Part shown: positions 8,624-16,140 of the stretch, piece by piece | Layout: each line of letters starts with the position of its first letter | Position numbering within the stretch: the stretch's first letter is position 1 | The notes under the pieces: model-generated | Database searches by the model: none | What the model was told of the DNA's origin: nothing | What the model saw: the letters and a program-made list of their open reading frames with translations, nothing else | Assembly: GCA_964446935.1 (NCBI GenBank) | Contig: CAYUQI010000022.1 | Span: 1 to 22,414 of the forward strand | Length of the DNA stretch: 22,414 nt | From: UASB124 sp964446935 | GTDB lineage: Bacteria; Babelota; Babeliae; Babelales; RVW-14 | Reading direction: 5' to 3' | Position numbers and translations under genes: made by a program

Positions 8624-11332
8624 GTGAACCAACCAAATACCAAATTCTGGTGGGCATATACAACCGAAAACCTCTGCTCACACCTTGCCACCAATGCTCA
8701 GCAAGGGTTACCATCGACTGACGCCGAATCTCGATTAGCACGAGACGGGCTTAATCAGTTACCCGAAGCGCAGCGTTATTCTGTTTTCAACCTTTTTATT
8801 CATCAATTTGCAAGCCCACTTGTTATCATACTCATCGCGGCATTGATTATCGCCGGTTTCATGGGTGAATGGGTTGATGCCATTGCTATTGGCGTCATTG
8901 TCATAGCCAATGCTATCATTGGTTTCATGCAGGAGTATTCAGCCGAACATTCGTTAGCAGCGTTACGACGATTAACCAAACCAATGTCGCGCGTCATTCG
9001 CAATAATATTTTGCAAGTCATCCCTTCAAATCATTTGGTCGTTGGGGACATTGTGCAACTTGAAGCCGGTGATTATGTTCCCGCTGATGGCAGAATTATC
9101 CAATCAATACAACTCACTACACAAGAAGCAACCTTAACCGGCGAATCTAATACGGTGAGAAAACATGCCGAACCGCTTGAAAACAAACCGTTTCCCCTTG
9201 CGGAACAAACCAACATGGCTTTTATGGGAACCGTTGTTACAAGCGGCAAGGGATACATGCTCATCACGGCAACAGCTCTGCACACCGAACTTGGAAAAAT
9301 CGCCACCGTGTTGCAACAACAACCTGAAGAGCCAACACCACTTCAAATACAGCTCAAGCGTTTCGGTACTCATCTGATTGGTGGTTGCTTGGGCATCGTC
9401 ACATTCATTTTCATCCTTGGGCTTATTCGCGGACACGCTCTCATGCCCATGTTTTTGAGTGCTGTCAGCTTAGCGGTAGCCGCAATCCCAGAAGGGTTAC
9501 CCGCCGTTGTCACCATTACACTTGCTATTGGCATGCGAAGAATGGCTAAAAAAAAGACACTCATCAGACGATTAGCCTCAATCGAAACCCTTGGTTGCGC
9601 CACCGTTATCTGCACTGATAAAACAGGAACACTCACCAAAAATGAAATGTCGGTTCGACATGTGTGGGTTAATGACATGCTCATTAATGTTACCGGTGCT
9701 GGCTATGCACCTCAAGGCTCCTTCAAACACAATGATGCCATCATTAATCCATTATCCAACGCAGAACTCATGACCACTTTGCGCATCAGCATGCTCTGCA
9801 ACAATGCAAGTCTTTATGCAACCAATGGACACTGGCAGATAGCAGGAGATCCAACTGAAGGAGCATTAATTGTTGCTTCTGCAAAAGCAGGACTCGAAAA
9901 ACAACGTATTGATTCTGAATATCAACGGACGGACGAAATTCCTTTTGATTCTGAACGCAAACGAATGAGCATCGCATGCACAACGCCACAGGGACGCATG
10001 CTCTTTGTCAAGGGAGCACCCGACATTATCTTGCAACGATCAAGTAGTATGCTTATGCATGGTAAAACGCTTGCCATGGATGATGCACACAAAAAGCAAA
10101 TTCTCTCGACCAATGATCAACTTGCTCGCCAAGCACTACGGGTATTGGCCGTAGCCTACCGACCGCTTGATCCTCACCAACAATATGAAGAATCGTTAGA
10201 ACAGGAACTTGTCTTTGTCGGCATGCTTGCCATGATGGACCCTCCTCGTCCGGAAGCTCAAAAAGCTATTGCCCTATGCAAACGCGCCGGTATTCGTGTC
10301 ATCATGATTACGGGAGATCACAAACAAACCGCTTCCGCCGTTGCACGAGAACTCGGCATGATCACCAACGATGGCACAGCACTCAGTGGCTCTGAACTCG
10401 ATCAGTTAACCGAAGATGAATTCAAAAAAGTTGTTACCACGACCGTTGTCTATGCCCGCACGACAGCTGAACACAAAATGCGCATCATACACATGCTCAA
10501 GGCATTAGGAGAGGTGGTAGCAATGACCGGTGACGGCGTCAATGATGCACCGGCAATCAAAGCAGCAGATATCGGTGTGGCCATGGGAATAACAGGCACA
10601 GAGGTAACCAAAGAAGCTTCTGATATGGTCATCACCGATGATAATTTCGCAACGATTGTTTCTGCCATCGAAGAAGGCCGCGGCATCTATGACAACATTG
10701 TCAAATGTATCAATTACCTTCTTACCTCAAACATAGCAGAGCTTCTGATCATTTTACTCGGCACCATCATCGGCTTTACCGATCAACACGGAAACATATT
10801 TGTTGTTCTTCTTCCTATTCACCTCCTGTGGCTCAACCTGATCACCGACGGGTTGCCTTCACTTGCTCTCGGCATCGATCCATTACATCCTCATGCTATG
10901 GCCAGACCACCACGAGCACCACAAGAACGAATCCTTTCACCTATGCTTGTTCAGCACATGATCACCATTGGGATGCTCATCGCATTGGGAACATTGGGAG
11001 TATGTTGGTATGGGTTACGGCAAAGCTCAATGCTCGCACACACCATGGCACTTACAACACTTGTCATGCTCGAGCTGGTGCGTATCCATATGATTCGTGC
11101 AGACTATGGCATTCGCTTTTTATCTAATCCATGGCTCATCGCATCACTTGCTAGTTCATTTGGTTTGCAAATGTTGATTGTGTATCATGCCCCATTTCAA
11201 GCAATCTTCAAAACTGTTGCTTTAGGTTGGCGCGAATGGCTAGTGATGATAGTAGCAGTGCTTATGGTATGGATTGTTGGAAGTTGGTTGCAAAATACAC
11301 TGAATAAAAAAAGGAGAAAAAAACATGCTTGA
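8624..11332 (+). CDS. P2A-type (SERCA/PMR1-like) Ca2+-transporting P-type ATPase
   Basis: From the GTG start the protein has 902 residues, the normal size for bacterial P2A ATPases. In order it shows the cation-ATPase N-terminal domain, the actuator motif TGES (172-175), the M4 motif PEGLP, the phosphorylation motif CTDKTGTLT (Asp332), the nucleotide domain, and the hinge motif TGDGVNDAP (635-643). M5 has SNIAE and M6 has NLITDG, which match the Ca2+-ligand residues Asn768, Glu771, Asn796, Thr799 and Asp800 of SERCA. A Glu in the later helix segment LVMLELV fits Glu908. Both Ca2+ sites therefore look present, so Ca2+ export (possibly Mn2+) across the inner membrane is likely. The gene is intact, and its end overlaps the next small gene by 8 bp. 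Confidence 0.93.
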   Translation: MNQPNTKFWWAYTTENLCSHLATNAQQGLPSTDAESRLARDGLNQLPEAQRYSVFNLFIHQFASPLVIILIAALIIAGFMGEWVDAIAIGVIVIANAIIGFMQEYSAEHSLAALRRLTKPMSRVIRNNILQVIPSNHLVVGDIVQLEAGDYVPADGRIIQSIQLTTQEATLTGESNTVRKHAEPLENKPFPLAEQTNMAFMGTVVTSGKGYMLITATALHTELGKIATVLQQQPEEPTPLQIQLKRFGTHLIGGCLGIVTFIFILGLIRGHALMPMFLSAVSLAVAAIPEGLPAVVTITLAIGMRRMAKKKTLIRRLASIETLGCATVICTDKTGTLTKNEMSVRHVWVNDMLINVTGAGYAPQGSFKHNDAIINPLSNAELMTTLRISMLCNNASLYATNGHWQIAGDPTEGALIVASAKAGLEKQRIDSEYQRTDEIPFDSERKRMSIACTTPQGRMLFVKGAPDIILQRSSSMLMHGKTLAMDDAHKKQILSTNDQLARQALRVLAVAYRPLDPHQQYEESLEQELVFVGMLAMMDPPRPEAQKAIALCKRAGIRVIMITGDHKQTASAVARELGMITNDGTALSGSELDQLTEDEFKKVVTTTVVYARTTAEHKMRIIHMLKALGEVVAMTGDGVNDAPAIKAADIGVAMGITGTEVTKEASDMVITDDNFATIVSAIEEGRGIYDNIVKCINYLLTSNIAELLIILLGTIIGFTDQHGNIFVVLLPIHLLWLNLITDGLPSLALGIDPLHPHAMARPPRAPQERILSPMLVQHMITIGMLIALGTLGVCWYGLRQSSMLAHTMALTTLVMLELVRIHMIRADYGIRFLSNPWLIASLASSFGLQMLIVYHAPFQAIFKTVALGWREWLVMIVAVLMVWIVGSWLQNTLNKKRRKKHA

Positions 11333-11507
11333 TAATTGTACCTACAATAAAGTTAAACTCATTCACGACCTAAGCGGCATTGCATGGTTTATGAAACATT
11401 TTTGTCACAAGGATGCCAAAGGATGCTCAAAAGAGTGCTGCAAAATGTTTGCTGACGTACAAAAGGATCTTGAAAAAACAATAGAACGTCTTGAAAAAAA
11501 TTTATAA
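11325..11507 (+). CDS. Small Cys/His-rich protein, coupled to the P-type ATPase gene
   Basis: The product has 60 residues with no membrane segment. Its start lies inside the last codons of the ATPase gene (8-bp overlap), and AGGAG about eight bases upstream gives a good start, so the two genes are very probably translated together. It contains Cys5, Cys27, Cys34, Cys38, Cys39 and His14, His25, His28. The cluster HFCH...C...CC (25-39) suggests metal binding. The remainder (40-60) is a charged helix, KDLEKTIERLEKN. I do not recognise a named family. A metal-binding or regulatory partner of the ATPase is inferred from the overlap and the cysteines alone. Confidence 0.8.
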   Translation: MLDNCTYNKVKLIHDLSGIAWFMKHFCHKDAKGCSKECCKMFADVQKDLEKTIERLEKNL

Positions 11508-11523
11508 TCTCGCCTAAAACTCC

Positions 11524-11606
11524 CCCCTACCCGTTTGCATACAGTTTTCGCCCACGATAGCCTGTATGAGTTTTAAAAACGTTTCAAACCGGTAGGGGTT
11601 TTTTTT
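11524..11606 (+). terminator. Long nested hairpin plus T8, directly abutting bioY
   Basis: CCCCTACCCGTTTG (11524-11537) pairs with CAAACCGGTAGGGG (11585-11598), 14 positions with one mismatch, followed by T8 at 11599-11606. Inside it CATACAG (11538-11544) pairs with CTGTATG (11562-11568), so the two stems stack. It has the form of a Rho-independent terminator for the ATPase operon. The T-run touches the bioY ATG, and the 3' arm holds AGGGG, the only Shine-Dalgarno-like sequence for bioY. It may therefore also act as an attenuator or translational switch. Confidence 0.8.
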
Positions 11607-12173
11607 ATGGTTTATTATTTTTTATTCACCTCATCAACCAAGAGTGCCTTCATTGCTCGCACGCTTCTTCTTTCATGGCTCTATGCAGCCTGTTCGCAAA
11701 TTATCATTCCGTTGCCATTCAACATTGTTCCACTCAGTCTTCAACCAGCACCGTTGTTCATAGCAACATTCTTTTTTGGTTGGCATGCGGTTAATGCCTA
11801 CTGGATTTATCTTATCCAAGGAGCCTGCGGCTTGCCGTTTTTTTCACGCTTCGGCGGCGGGCTTGCTCATTTATTAGGTCCAACCGGTGGGTATTTAATT
11901 GGGTGGGGTCTTGCAATGATGTTCATTGCATGGGCACAAACATGGGCAAGAAAATCATTCACAAACACCATCGCAACATTGAGTGTTACGTTTATTATGT
12001 ATTTTGCCTGCGGATTGTTCCAGTTAGCTCTCTTTGTTCCCATTAACAAAGTTTTAGTCTGCGGCCTCTATCCATTTTTGATTGGTGATTTGCTGATCAA
12101 GCCGGCGATGGTAGTGTCGGCGTTGGGGTGTTTGAATAATTATCACCACCTACTGAATAAGCCACGAAAATGA
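11607..12173 (+). CDS. bioY: BioY family biotin transporter (ECF S component)
   Basis: The protein has 188 residues and about six hydrophobic helices, the usual BioY size. Family signatures are SQIIIPLPFNIVPLSLQP near the N-terminus, GACGLPFFSRFGGGLAHLLGPTGGYLIGW in the middle, and FLIGDLLIKPA near the C-terminus. BioY binds biotin in the inner membrane and imports it alone or with an EcfAT energising module. No ecfA or ecfT gene is seen nearby. The ATG at 11607 is the first possible start after an in-frame stop, and it follows eight T residues directly. AGGGG in the hairpin's 3' arm, eight bases upstream, is the only ribosome site. The 3' end overlaps the converging VIT gene by 24 bp. Biotin scavenging suits a host-dependent organism. 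Confidence 0.88.
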   Translation: MVYYFLFTSSTKSAFIARTLLLSWLYAACSQIIIPLPFNIVPLSLQPAPLFIATFFFGWHAVNAYWIYLIQGACGLPFFSRFGGGLAHLLGPTGGYLIGWGLAMMFIAWAQTWARKSFTNTIATLSVTFIMYFACGLFQLALFVPINKVLVCGLYPFLIGDLLIKPAMVVSALGCLNNYHHLLNKPRK

Positions 12174-12860
12174 ATTGCCCACAACAAAGGCAATAACAGC
12201 CGAAACGCCACCCATGCCCAGCATCTCAAGCCCTGACAAGAACCAATTTCTTCCCGTAAATTTTGTTTTAACGGCGCCCAGCATAAACAGCGTACACGCT
12301 GTCAGCACGCAATTAATAACAAAGCTCAAAGGCCGAATTTCAGGAACTATCATAGCAACAACATAGGTCAGCAAGGGAATCGAACCAAAAAGAATGAATG
12401 AACTAAACGTATATAAACTCTTGATCACAATACGGTCATTGATACCGCCGCCTCTGCCATTTTGACGTTCCATCAATGCTTGTAATGCTAACGGTTTTTT
12501 CTTCAATATGATCCTGGTCATTGTTTCAACATCGGTACGGCTCAAGCCCTTGACCTTAAGGTGTGCCTTGATCTCTTTACTTGCCTGTTCAAGGTCATGA
12601 TCAAGCATGTACGACAACCGTTGTTGATCCTTGGCATGCACCTCGTTCTCTGCACGCGAACTGACCATGTCGCCAAAACCCATCGAAAAACCATCGGCCA
12701 GCACATTGGCAAGGCCTAACACCAGCAAAATGCTGCTCGAAAGCGCTGCCCCCGCACCGCCAGCGATAACGGCAAAGGTGGTAATGATCCCATCAATACC
12801 CCCATAGACAATGTTTTTAAGATAACGGCCACCGCTGGACTGTTTTGCTTGCATTCTCAT
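12150..12860 (-). CDS. VIT1/CCC1 family Fe2+/Mn2+ transporter
   Basis: From the chosen start the protein has 236 residues. The first part, YLKNIVYGGIDGIITTFAVIAGGAGA followed by SILLVLGLANVLADGFSMGFGDMVSSRAE, is the conserved N-terminal half of the VIT1/CCC1 family. A charged cytoplasmic stretch with many Glu/Lys follows (AENEVHAKDQQ to about KKPLALQALM), and three more hydrophobic segments end the protein. Members move Fe2+ or Mn2+ across membranes; the direction and metal here are inferred. The frame is open upstream to an ATG at 12944, but AGAGAGG at 12864-12870 favours ATG at 12860 or 12854. Convergent with bioY, overlapping its end by 24 bp. Confidence 0.88.
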   Translation of the reverse strand: MRMQAKQSSGGRYLKNIVYGGIDGIITTFAVIAGGAGAALSSSILLVLGLANVLADGFSMGFGDMVSSRAENEVHAKDQQRLSYMLDHDLEQASKEIKAHLKVKGLSRTDVETMTRIILKKKPLALQALMERQNGRGGGINDRIVIKSLYTFSSFILFGSIPLLTYVVAMIVPEIRPLSFVINCVLTACTLFMLGAVKTKFTGRNWFLSGLEMLGMGGVSAVIAFVVGNSFSWLIQ

Positions 12861-12887
12861 AATCCTCTCTTCTTTCAATCTAAACCC

Positions 12888-12916
12888 TTGTTTGATTACC
12901 CATACATCGGTATTAT
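12888..12916 (+). promoter_or_regulatory. Putative promoter of the M49 peptidase gene
   Basis: TTGTTT (12888-12893) and TATTAT (12911-12916) are 17 bp apart in the divergent gap after the VIT gene start. A transcript beginning near 12923 excludes a more upstream start codon and leaves about 60 bases of leader before ATG 12982. Confidence 0.45.
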
Positions 12917-12981
12917 TCAAAGAAAAGAACGACGTTGGCGTCAAGTATATGTTGGTTTTTTATGAAATATGGGGTCCTGAC

Positions 12982-15117
12982 ATGATGTTAGAAGCAGCTT
13001 CACATCACATAGAAATTTTTAAAGAGATCGGTGTTTTATGTGATCAAAATGTGGCATCATTGTACAATAAACTTACCGCACAAGAACGCATTTTTATGTA
13101 CTATCTCCTACGTGCGAGCCTGCCAGGCAACCGAATTGCAACCGACCAGCTTCATCATCATGCCCTTGCTGTCAAAGAACTCTTCCAGACGATTTACAAA
13201 AACCAAGATAAAATTCAAACGATCAACCAAGAAAAAAAGCTTTTGCCAAAAAATTTTAATATCAAAAAATTCATCCAAGAAACAAAAATTTACTTAGTCT
13301 ATCTCTGGTCAAACCATAGCAACTATTTTGCACGCGAATGCTCACAAGAAAAAAGAACCCCTGCACGGCTCAAACTCACCACACTCACGCAGCAAAACAT
13401 TGACCTTGTTCTACGGTTACTTGGCTTTGACACGCTGGCTCACCAACTGCCAGAACTTGCCCCGGCACTCTTCGATCAAACGTATCAACCAACACTCACC
13501 GTACCAAACAATATTGAGCAAAGTGCTATTAATTTTTATTCACCCGATTTCACTGAAAAAGATTTTCAAAAACTTTCCCACCATGACCGTACCAAACTCA
13601 ATGCCTATTTTTATGTTGAGCAAACGGAGAGTAAGCGTACCCCCAAAATGGTACCTTATTCTCTGCAGGGCCGCTACAAAGATGAACTCACAGTGGCAGT
13701 ATTTTGGCTCACCCAAGCACTTGAACATGCACGCAAATATCCTAAAAACTTTGATGAACATCTGATCAAAAGCTTTGAATATCTCATTCAATTCTTAAAC
13801 ACTGGTGATGAGGAACTGTTTAAACAACACTCCATCGAATGGCTCCAAAGTTCTGGAACTGTTGATTATAACTTCGGTTTCATCGAGACATATCACGATC
13901 CTAAATCATACCGCGGTTTTTTCCAGGCCGAGGCAACCATGACCGCCGTTGATCTAAGCCAATTGAATACCCTCGCACCAATGATTGAGTCAAAGCTCCC
14001 CTTTCCTCCGGCCTTCAAACACGGTAATGGCAATGAGTCAAAAGCCGTTACAAATGCACGCATCAATACAAAATTATTTGCAACCGGTGGACTAGGCCCC
14101 ATGCATATCACGGCAGCGTACTGTCTCCCTAACTACGAAGACATTCGTGCTACCCATGGCTCTAAACAAATCATCTATCCGGCCGTTAAAAACCTTGGGG
14201 TCATGCTTGACCCAAGCATGAGTCATAAACTTTTCTTTCTCAAAGACGAAGCCGAATGGCTCGAAGAACATGATCCATCATGGGATTTCTTTGATGAACT
14301 GTTAACCATACACACCATCTTGCACGAAACGATCGGCCACGGCAGCGGAGCGCTTGCCACACATACCTTCAAGGACGGTGAATCGTTGACCATTGGTGAC
14401 AACACCTATGCCGCCGGCGATACCATCACCGTCAACCACGAAAATCTTCCGGAACTTTTAATGGGTTGCGAACAAACTATTGAAGAATTACGCGCGGAAA
14501 TCATTGCTGTCTACGTGAGCATTCAACATTTTGACGAACTCCTTAAGGCCGGTTTTCTCAAACAATGGCATCACCAATTTGGCAAAGCACGTCTGACCGA
14601 ATGGCTCTTGTTCCGCATGGTTGATGTTGGCATTGTCCGCATTATCCAACAAAGTGATACCGCTACTGAGGTATCTGGTGACCATGCACGTGCCAATTGC
14701 ATTATCATGAATTATCTTGCCACGAAAGGTGGCGTTGCCATTCGTGAAGAGACAACAACGGTTGATGATAAGCCCTTTAATGTTGTTGGGGTTACCGTCA
14801 CCAACTTTGACCAAGCCTTCAAAAATGTCATCACCCTCATGCAGGAAGTGCAACGTATCAAATCGACAGGTGATGGGCTGGCTGCACACGAACTCGTAGA
14901 AACATATGGCAAGCCACTCAATCAGAATTATCTCAAGACATTAAAAACAAATGAAAAGTTTATTGTTGGTGATCTGAAAGCACGTGTCTATTTGTATCCA
15001 CAACTGACACCGGTTACCAATGAAAAAGGAGAGATTATTGATATCAATGCACAATGGCCTAACAACATTTTTGAGCAGTATGAAACGTATACGAAACTTG
15101 AAATGTCAAAGCGGTAG
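12982..15117 (+). CDS. Dipeptidyl peptidase III, zinc metallopeptidase family M49
   Basis: From ATG 12982 the protein has 711 residues, the size of eukaryotic DPP III. The N-terminus (KEIGVLCDQNVASLYNKLTAQERIFMYYLLRAS) aligns by eye with the start of DPP III proteins. The zinc motif HETIGH is at 448-453 and EELRAE at 501-506, matching the family's HExxGH and EExxAE, so the zinc ligands would be His448, His453 and Glu502. The enzyme cuts dipeptides from the N-terminus of short peptides. No signal peptide is seen, so it is probably cytoplasmic and feeds on imported peptides. The start is uncertain: the frame is open upstream, with ATG at 12949 and 12985 as alternatives; GGGG seven bases before 12982 is the best ribosome site. 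Only 3 bp separate it from the next gene. Confidence 0.92.
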   Translation: MMLEAASHHIEIFKEIGVLCDQNVASLYNKLTAQERIFMYYLLRASLPGNRIATDQLHHHALAVKELFQTIYKNQDKIQTINQEKKLLPKNFNIKKFIQETKIYLVYLWSNHSNYFARECSQEKRTPARLKLTTLTQQNIDLVLRLLGFDTLAHQLPELAPALFDQTYQPTLTVPNNIEQSAINFYSPDFTEKDFQKLSHHDRTKLNAYFYVEQTESKRTPKMVPYSLQGRYKDELTVAVFWLTQALEHARKYPKNFDEHLIKSFEYLIQFLNTGDEELFKQHSIEWLQSSGTVDYNFGFIETYHDPKSYRGFFQAEATMTAVDLSQLNTLAPMIESKLPFPPAFKHGNGNESKAVTNARINTKLFATGGLGPMHITAAYCLPNYEDIRATHGSKQIIYPAVKNLGVMLDPSMSHKLFFLKDEAEWLEEHDPSWDFFDELLTIHTILHETIGHGSGALATHTFKDGESLTIGDNTYAAGDTITVNHENLPELLMGCEQTIEELRAEIIAVYVSIQHFDELLKAGFLKQWHHQFGKARLTEWLLFRMVDVGIVRIIQQSDTATEVSGDHARANCIIMNYLATKGGVAIREETTTVDDKPFNVVGVTVTNFDQAFKNVITLMQEVQRIKSTGDGLAAHELVETYGKPLNQNYLKTLKTNEKFIVGDLKARVYLYPQLTPVTNEKGEIIDINAQWPNNIFEQYETYTKLEMSKR

Positions 15118-15120
15118 ACC

Positions 15121-15900
15121 ATGAAAGAATGGCTTTTATACACGCTTTCAGCAATCACACTAACAAGTGGAGGCATCTACATCATGCAACAACAGTATCA
15201 CAATCAACCAAGCGTCGCTCTCGATCAACGGCCGTTTATTCTTTTTGATTTTGATGGCACCTTGGCCGATTCCCTTGACACTGCACTATCATTTTTTAAC
15301 ACACTTCGGGCCGAACATGGGAACACTGACATCCAACCGCTTCAACGAGAACAACTGCGCATGAAAACAGCGCAAGAAATTTTAAAACATTATCAAATAC
15401 CGTGGTACCAGCTACCGTTTATTCATAAGCAAGCGCTCTCATACATGGAAAAAAACTTACCACACTACCCTCTCATTCCCGGCATCAAAGAAGCACTTAT
15501 GCAACTCAAGCAACAGGGTTTTAGGCTTGGCATCCTCACTTCAAATTCAGAAACGGTTGTTCGTCATTTTTTAAATAAACACGATATGAATCTCTTTGAA
15601 GTCATTTATGCTCAATCAAGTATCTTCGGAAAACACGTTGTGCTTAATCGCTTTTTAAGCGATTACCACCTTACATCTGACCAGGTTATTTATGTTGGTG
15701 ATGAGATTCGCGACATAGAAGCAGCACATAAAGCACATATCAAAATAATAGCAGTAAGTTGGGGATTTAATGACATGGCGGTACTAACACCGCGCAAGCC
15801 ATATGCACTCGCACGCACACCCCAGGACCTTCTGCTGTTCAGTAATCAAATACGGGCAGCAGACACCCACATGCAACACGCTACAATGACTCAGCTATAA
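15121..15900 (+). CDS. HAD-family hydrolase, phosphoglycolate phosphatase-like
   Basis: The product has 259 residues. HAD motif I is FDFDGTLADS (nucleophile Asp43, acid/base Asp45), motif II is ILTSNS, motif III is the Lys of FGKHVV, and motif IV is VGDEIRDIEAA. A helical cap lies between motifs I and II, as in PGP/Gph-like enzymes. The substrate is not predictable; a sugar or nucleotide phosphate is likely. Residues 1-21 form a hydrophobic segment that could anchor the protein. However, an in-frame ATG at 15184 has GGAGG ten bases upstream, a better ribosome site than that of the first ATG, and would give a soluble 238-residue enzyme. The gene follows the M49 peptidase by 3 bp and is probably in the same operon. 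Confidence 0.88.
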   Translation: MKEWLLYTLSAITLTSGGIYIMQQQYHNQPSVALDQRPFILFDFDGTLADSLDTALSFFNTLRAEHGNTDIQPLQREQLRMKTAQEILKHYQIPWYQLPFIHKQALSYMEKNLPHYPLIPGIKEALMQLKQQGFRLGILTSNSETVVRHFLNKHDMNLFEVIYAQSSIFGKHVVLNRFLSDYHLTSDQVIYVGDEIRDIEAAHKAHIKIIAVSWGFNDMAVLTPRKPYALARTPQDLLLFSNQIRAADTHMQHATMTQL

Positions 15901-15918
15901 AAATAGAATTGCTATGAC

Positions 15919-16044
15919 GGCCTACGCAAAGGCTTGAATGGCTACAAGGAATTAAGTGTACAAATTTACTTTTGTCATCCTGAACTCGTTTCAGGATCCA
16001 CAACTGAGTAGATGCTGAAATAAATTCCAAGCCTTCGCACAGGC
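15919..16044. repeat. GC-rich inverted repeat copies between the HAD gene and the next gene
   Basis: GCCTACGCAAAGGCTTGAA (about 15920-15938) recurs inverted and diverged as TTCCAAGCCTTCGCACAGGC (16025-16044). A further pair CCTTCGC (16032-16038) / GCGAAGG (16089-16095) and a small hairpin AGCCG-CTT-CGGCT (16098-16110) lie just downstream. The segment is clearly more G+C-rich than its surroundings and does not code. It looks like nested dispersed repeats. Confidence 0.55.
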
Positions 16045-16129
16045 TCGCCGTAGCCTTGCCTGCGCAACGAAGCCTTGGCGAAGTTGGGGCGAAGGTAAGC
16101 CGCTTCGGCTGGCAGGCAGCATGACAAAA
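15970..16129. mobile_element. MITE-like element, 160 bp, sharing its end with the 8289-8468 element
   Basis: The left end (15970-16000) matches the 31-bp end of the element at 8289-8468 and contains the same ATCCTGAA/TTCAGGAT palindrome. The right end CAGCATGACAAAA (16117-16129) is the inverted copy of the first 13 bases with one mismatch. Similarity to the other element continues about 25 bp outside the left end (AATTAAG...TACAAAT). The GC-rich interior does not code. The right end stops directly before the AGGAG of the next gene. Confidence 0.55.
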
Positions 16130-16140
16130 AGGAGCATTCT

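Noticed and set aside
9073..9684. Minus-strand frames opposite the P-type ATPase gene
   Set aside because: They lie fully inside a well-supported gene, show no family resemblance and have no ribosome sites.
11524..11606. Known biotin riboswitch or BirA operator before bioY
   Set aside because: I recognise no described biotin riboswitch, and no TTGTAAC...GTTACAA palindrome is present; only a hairpin with a T-run is seen.
12892..12981. M49 peptidase starting at TTG 12892
   Set aside because: The codon lies inside a good promoter pattern (TTGTTT-17-TATTAT), and the first 30 residues do not resemble the family.
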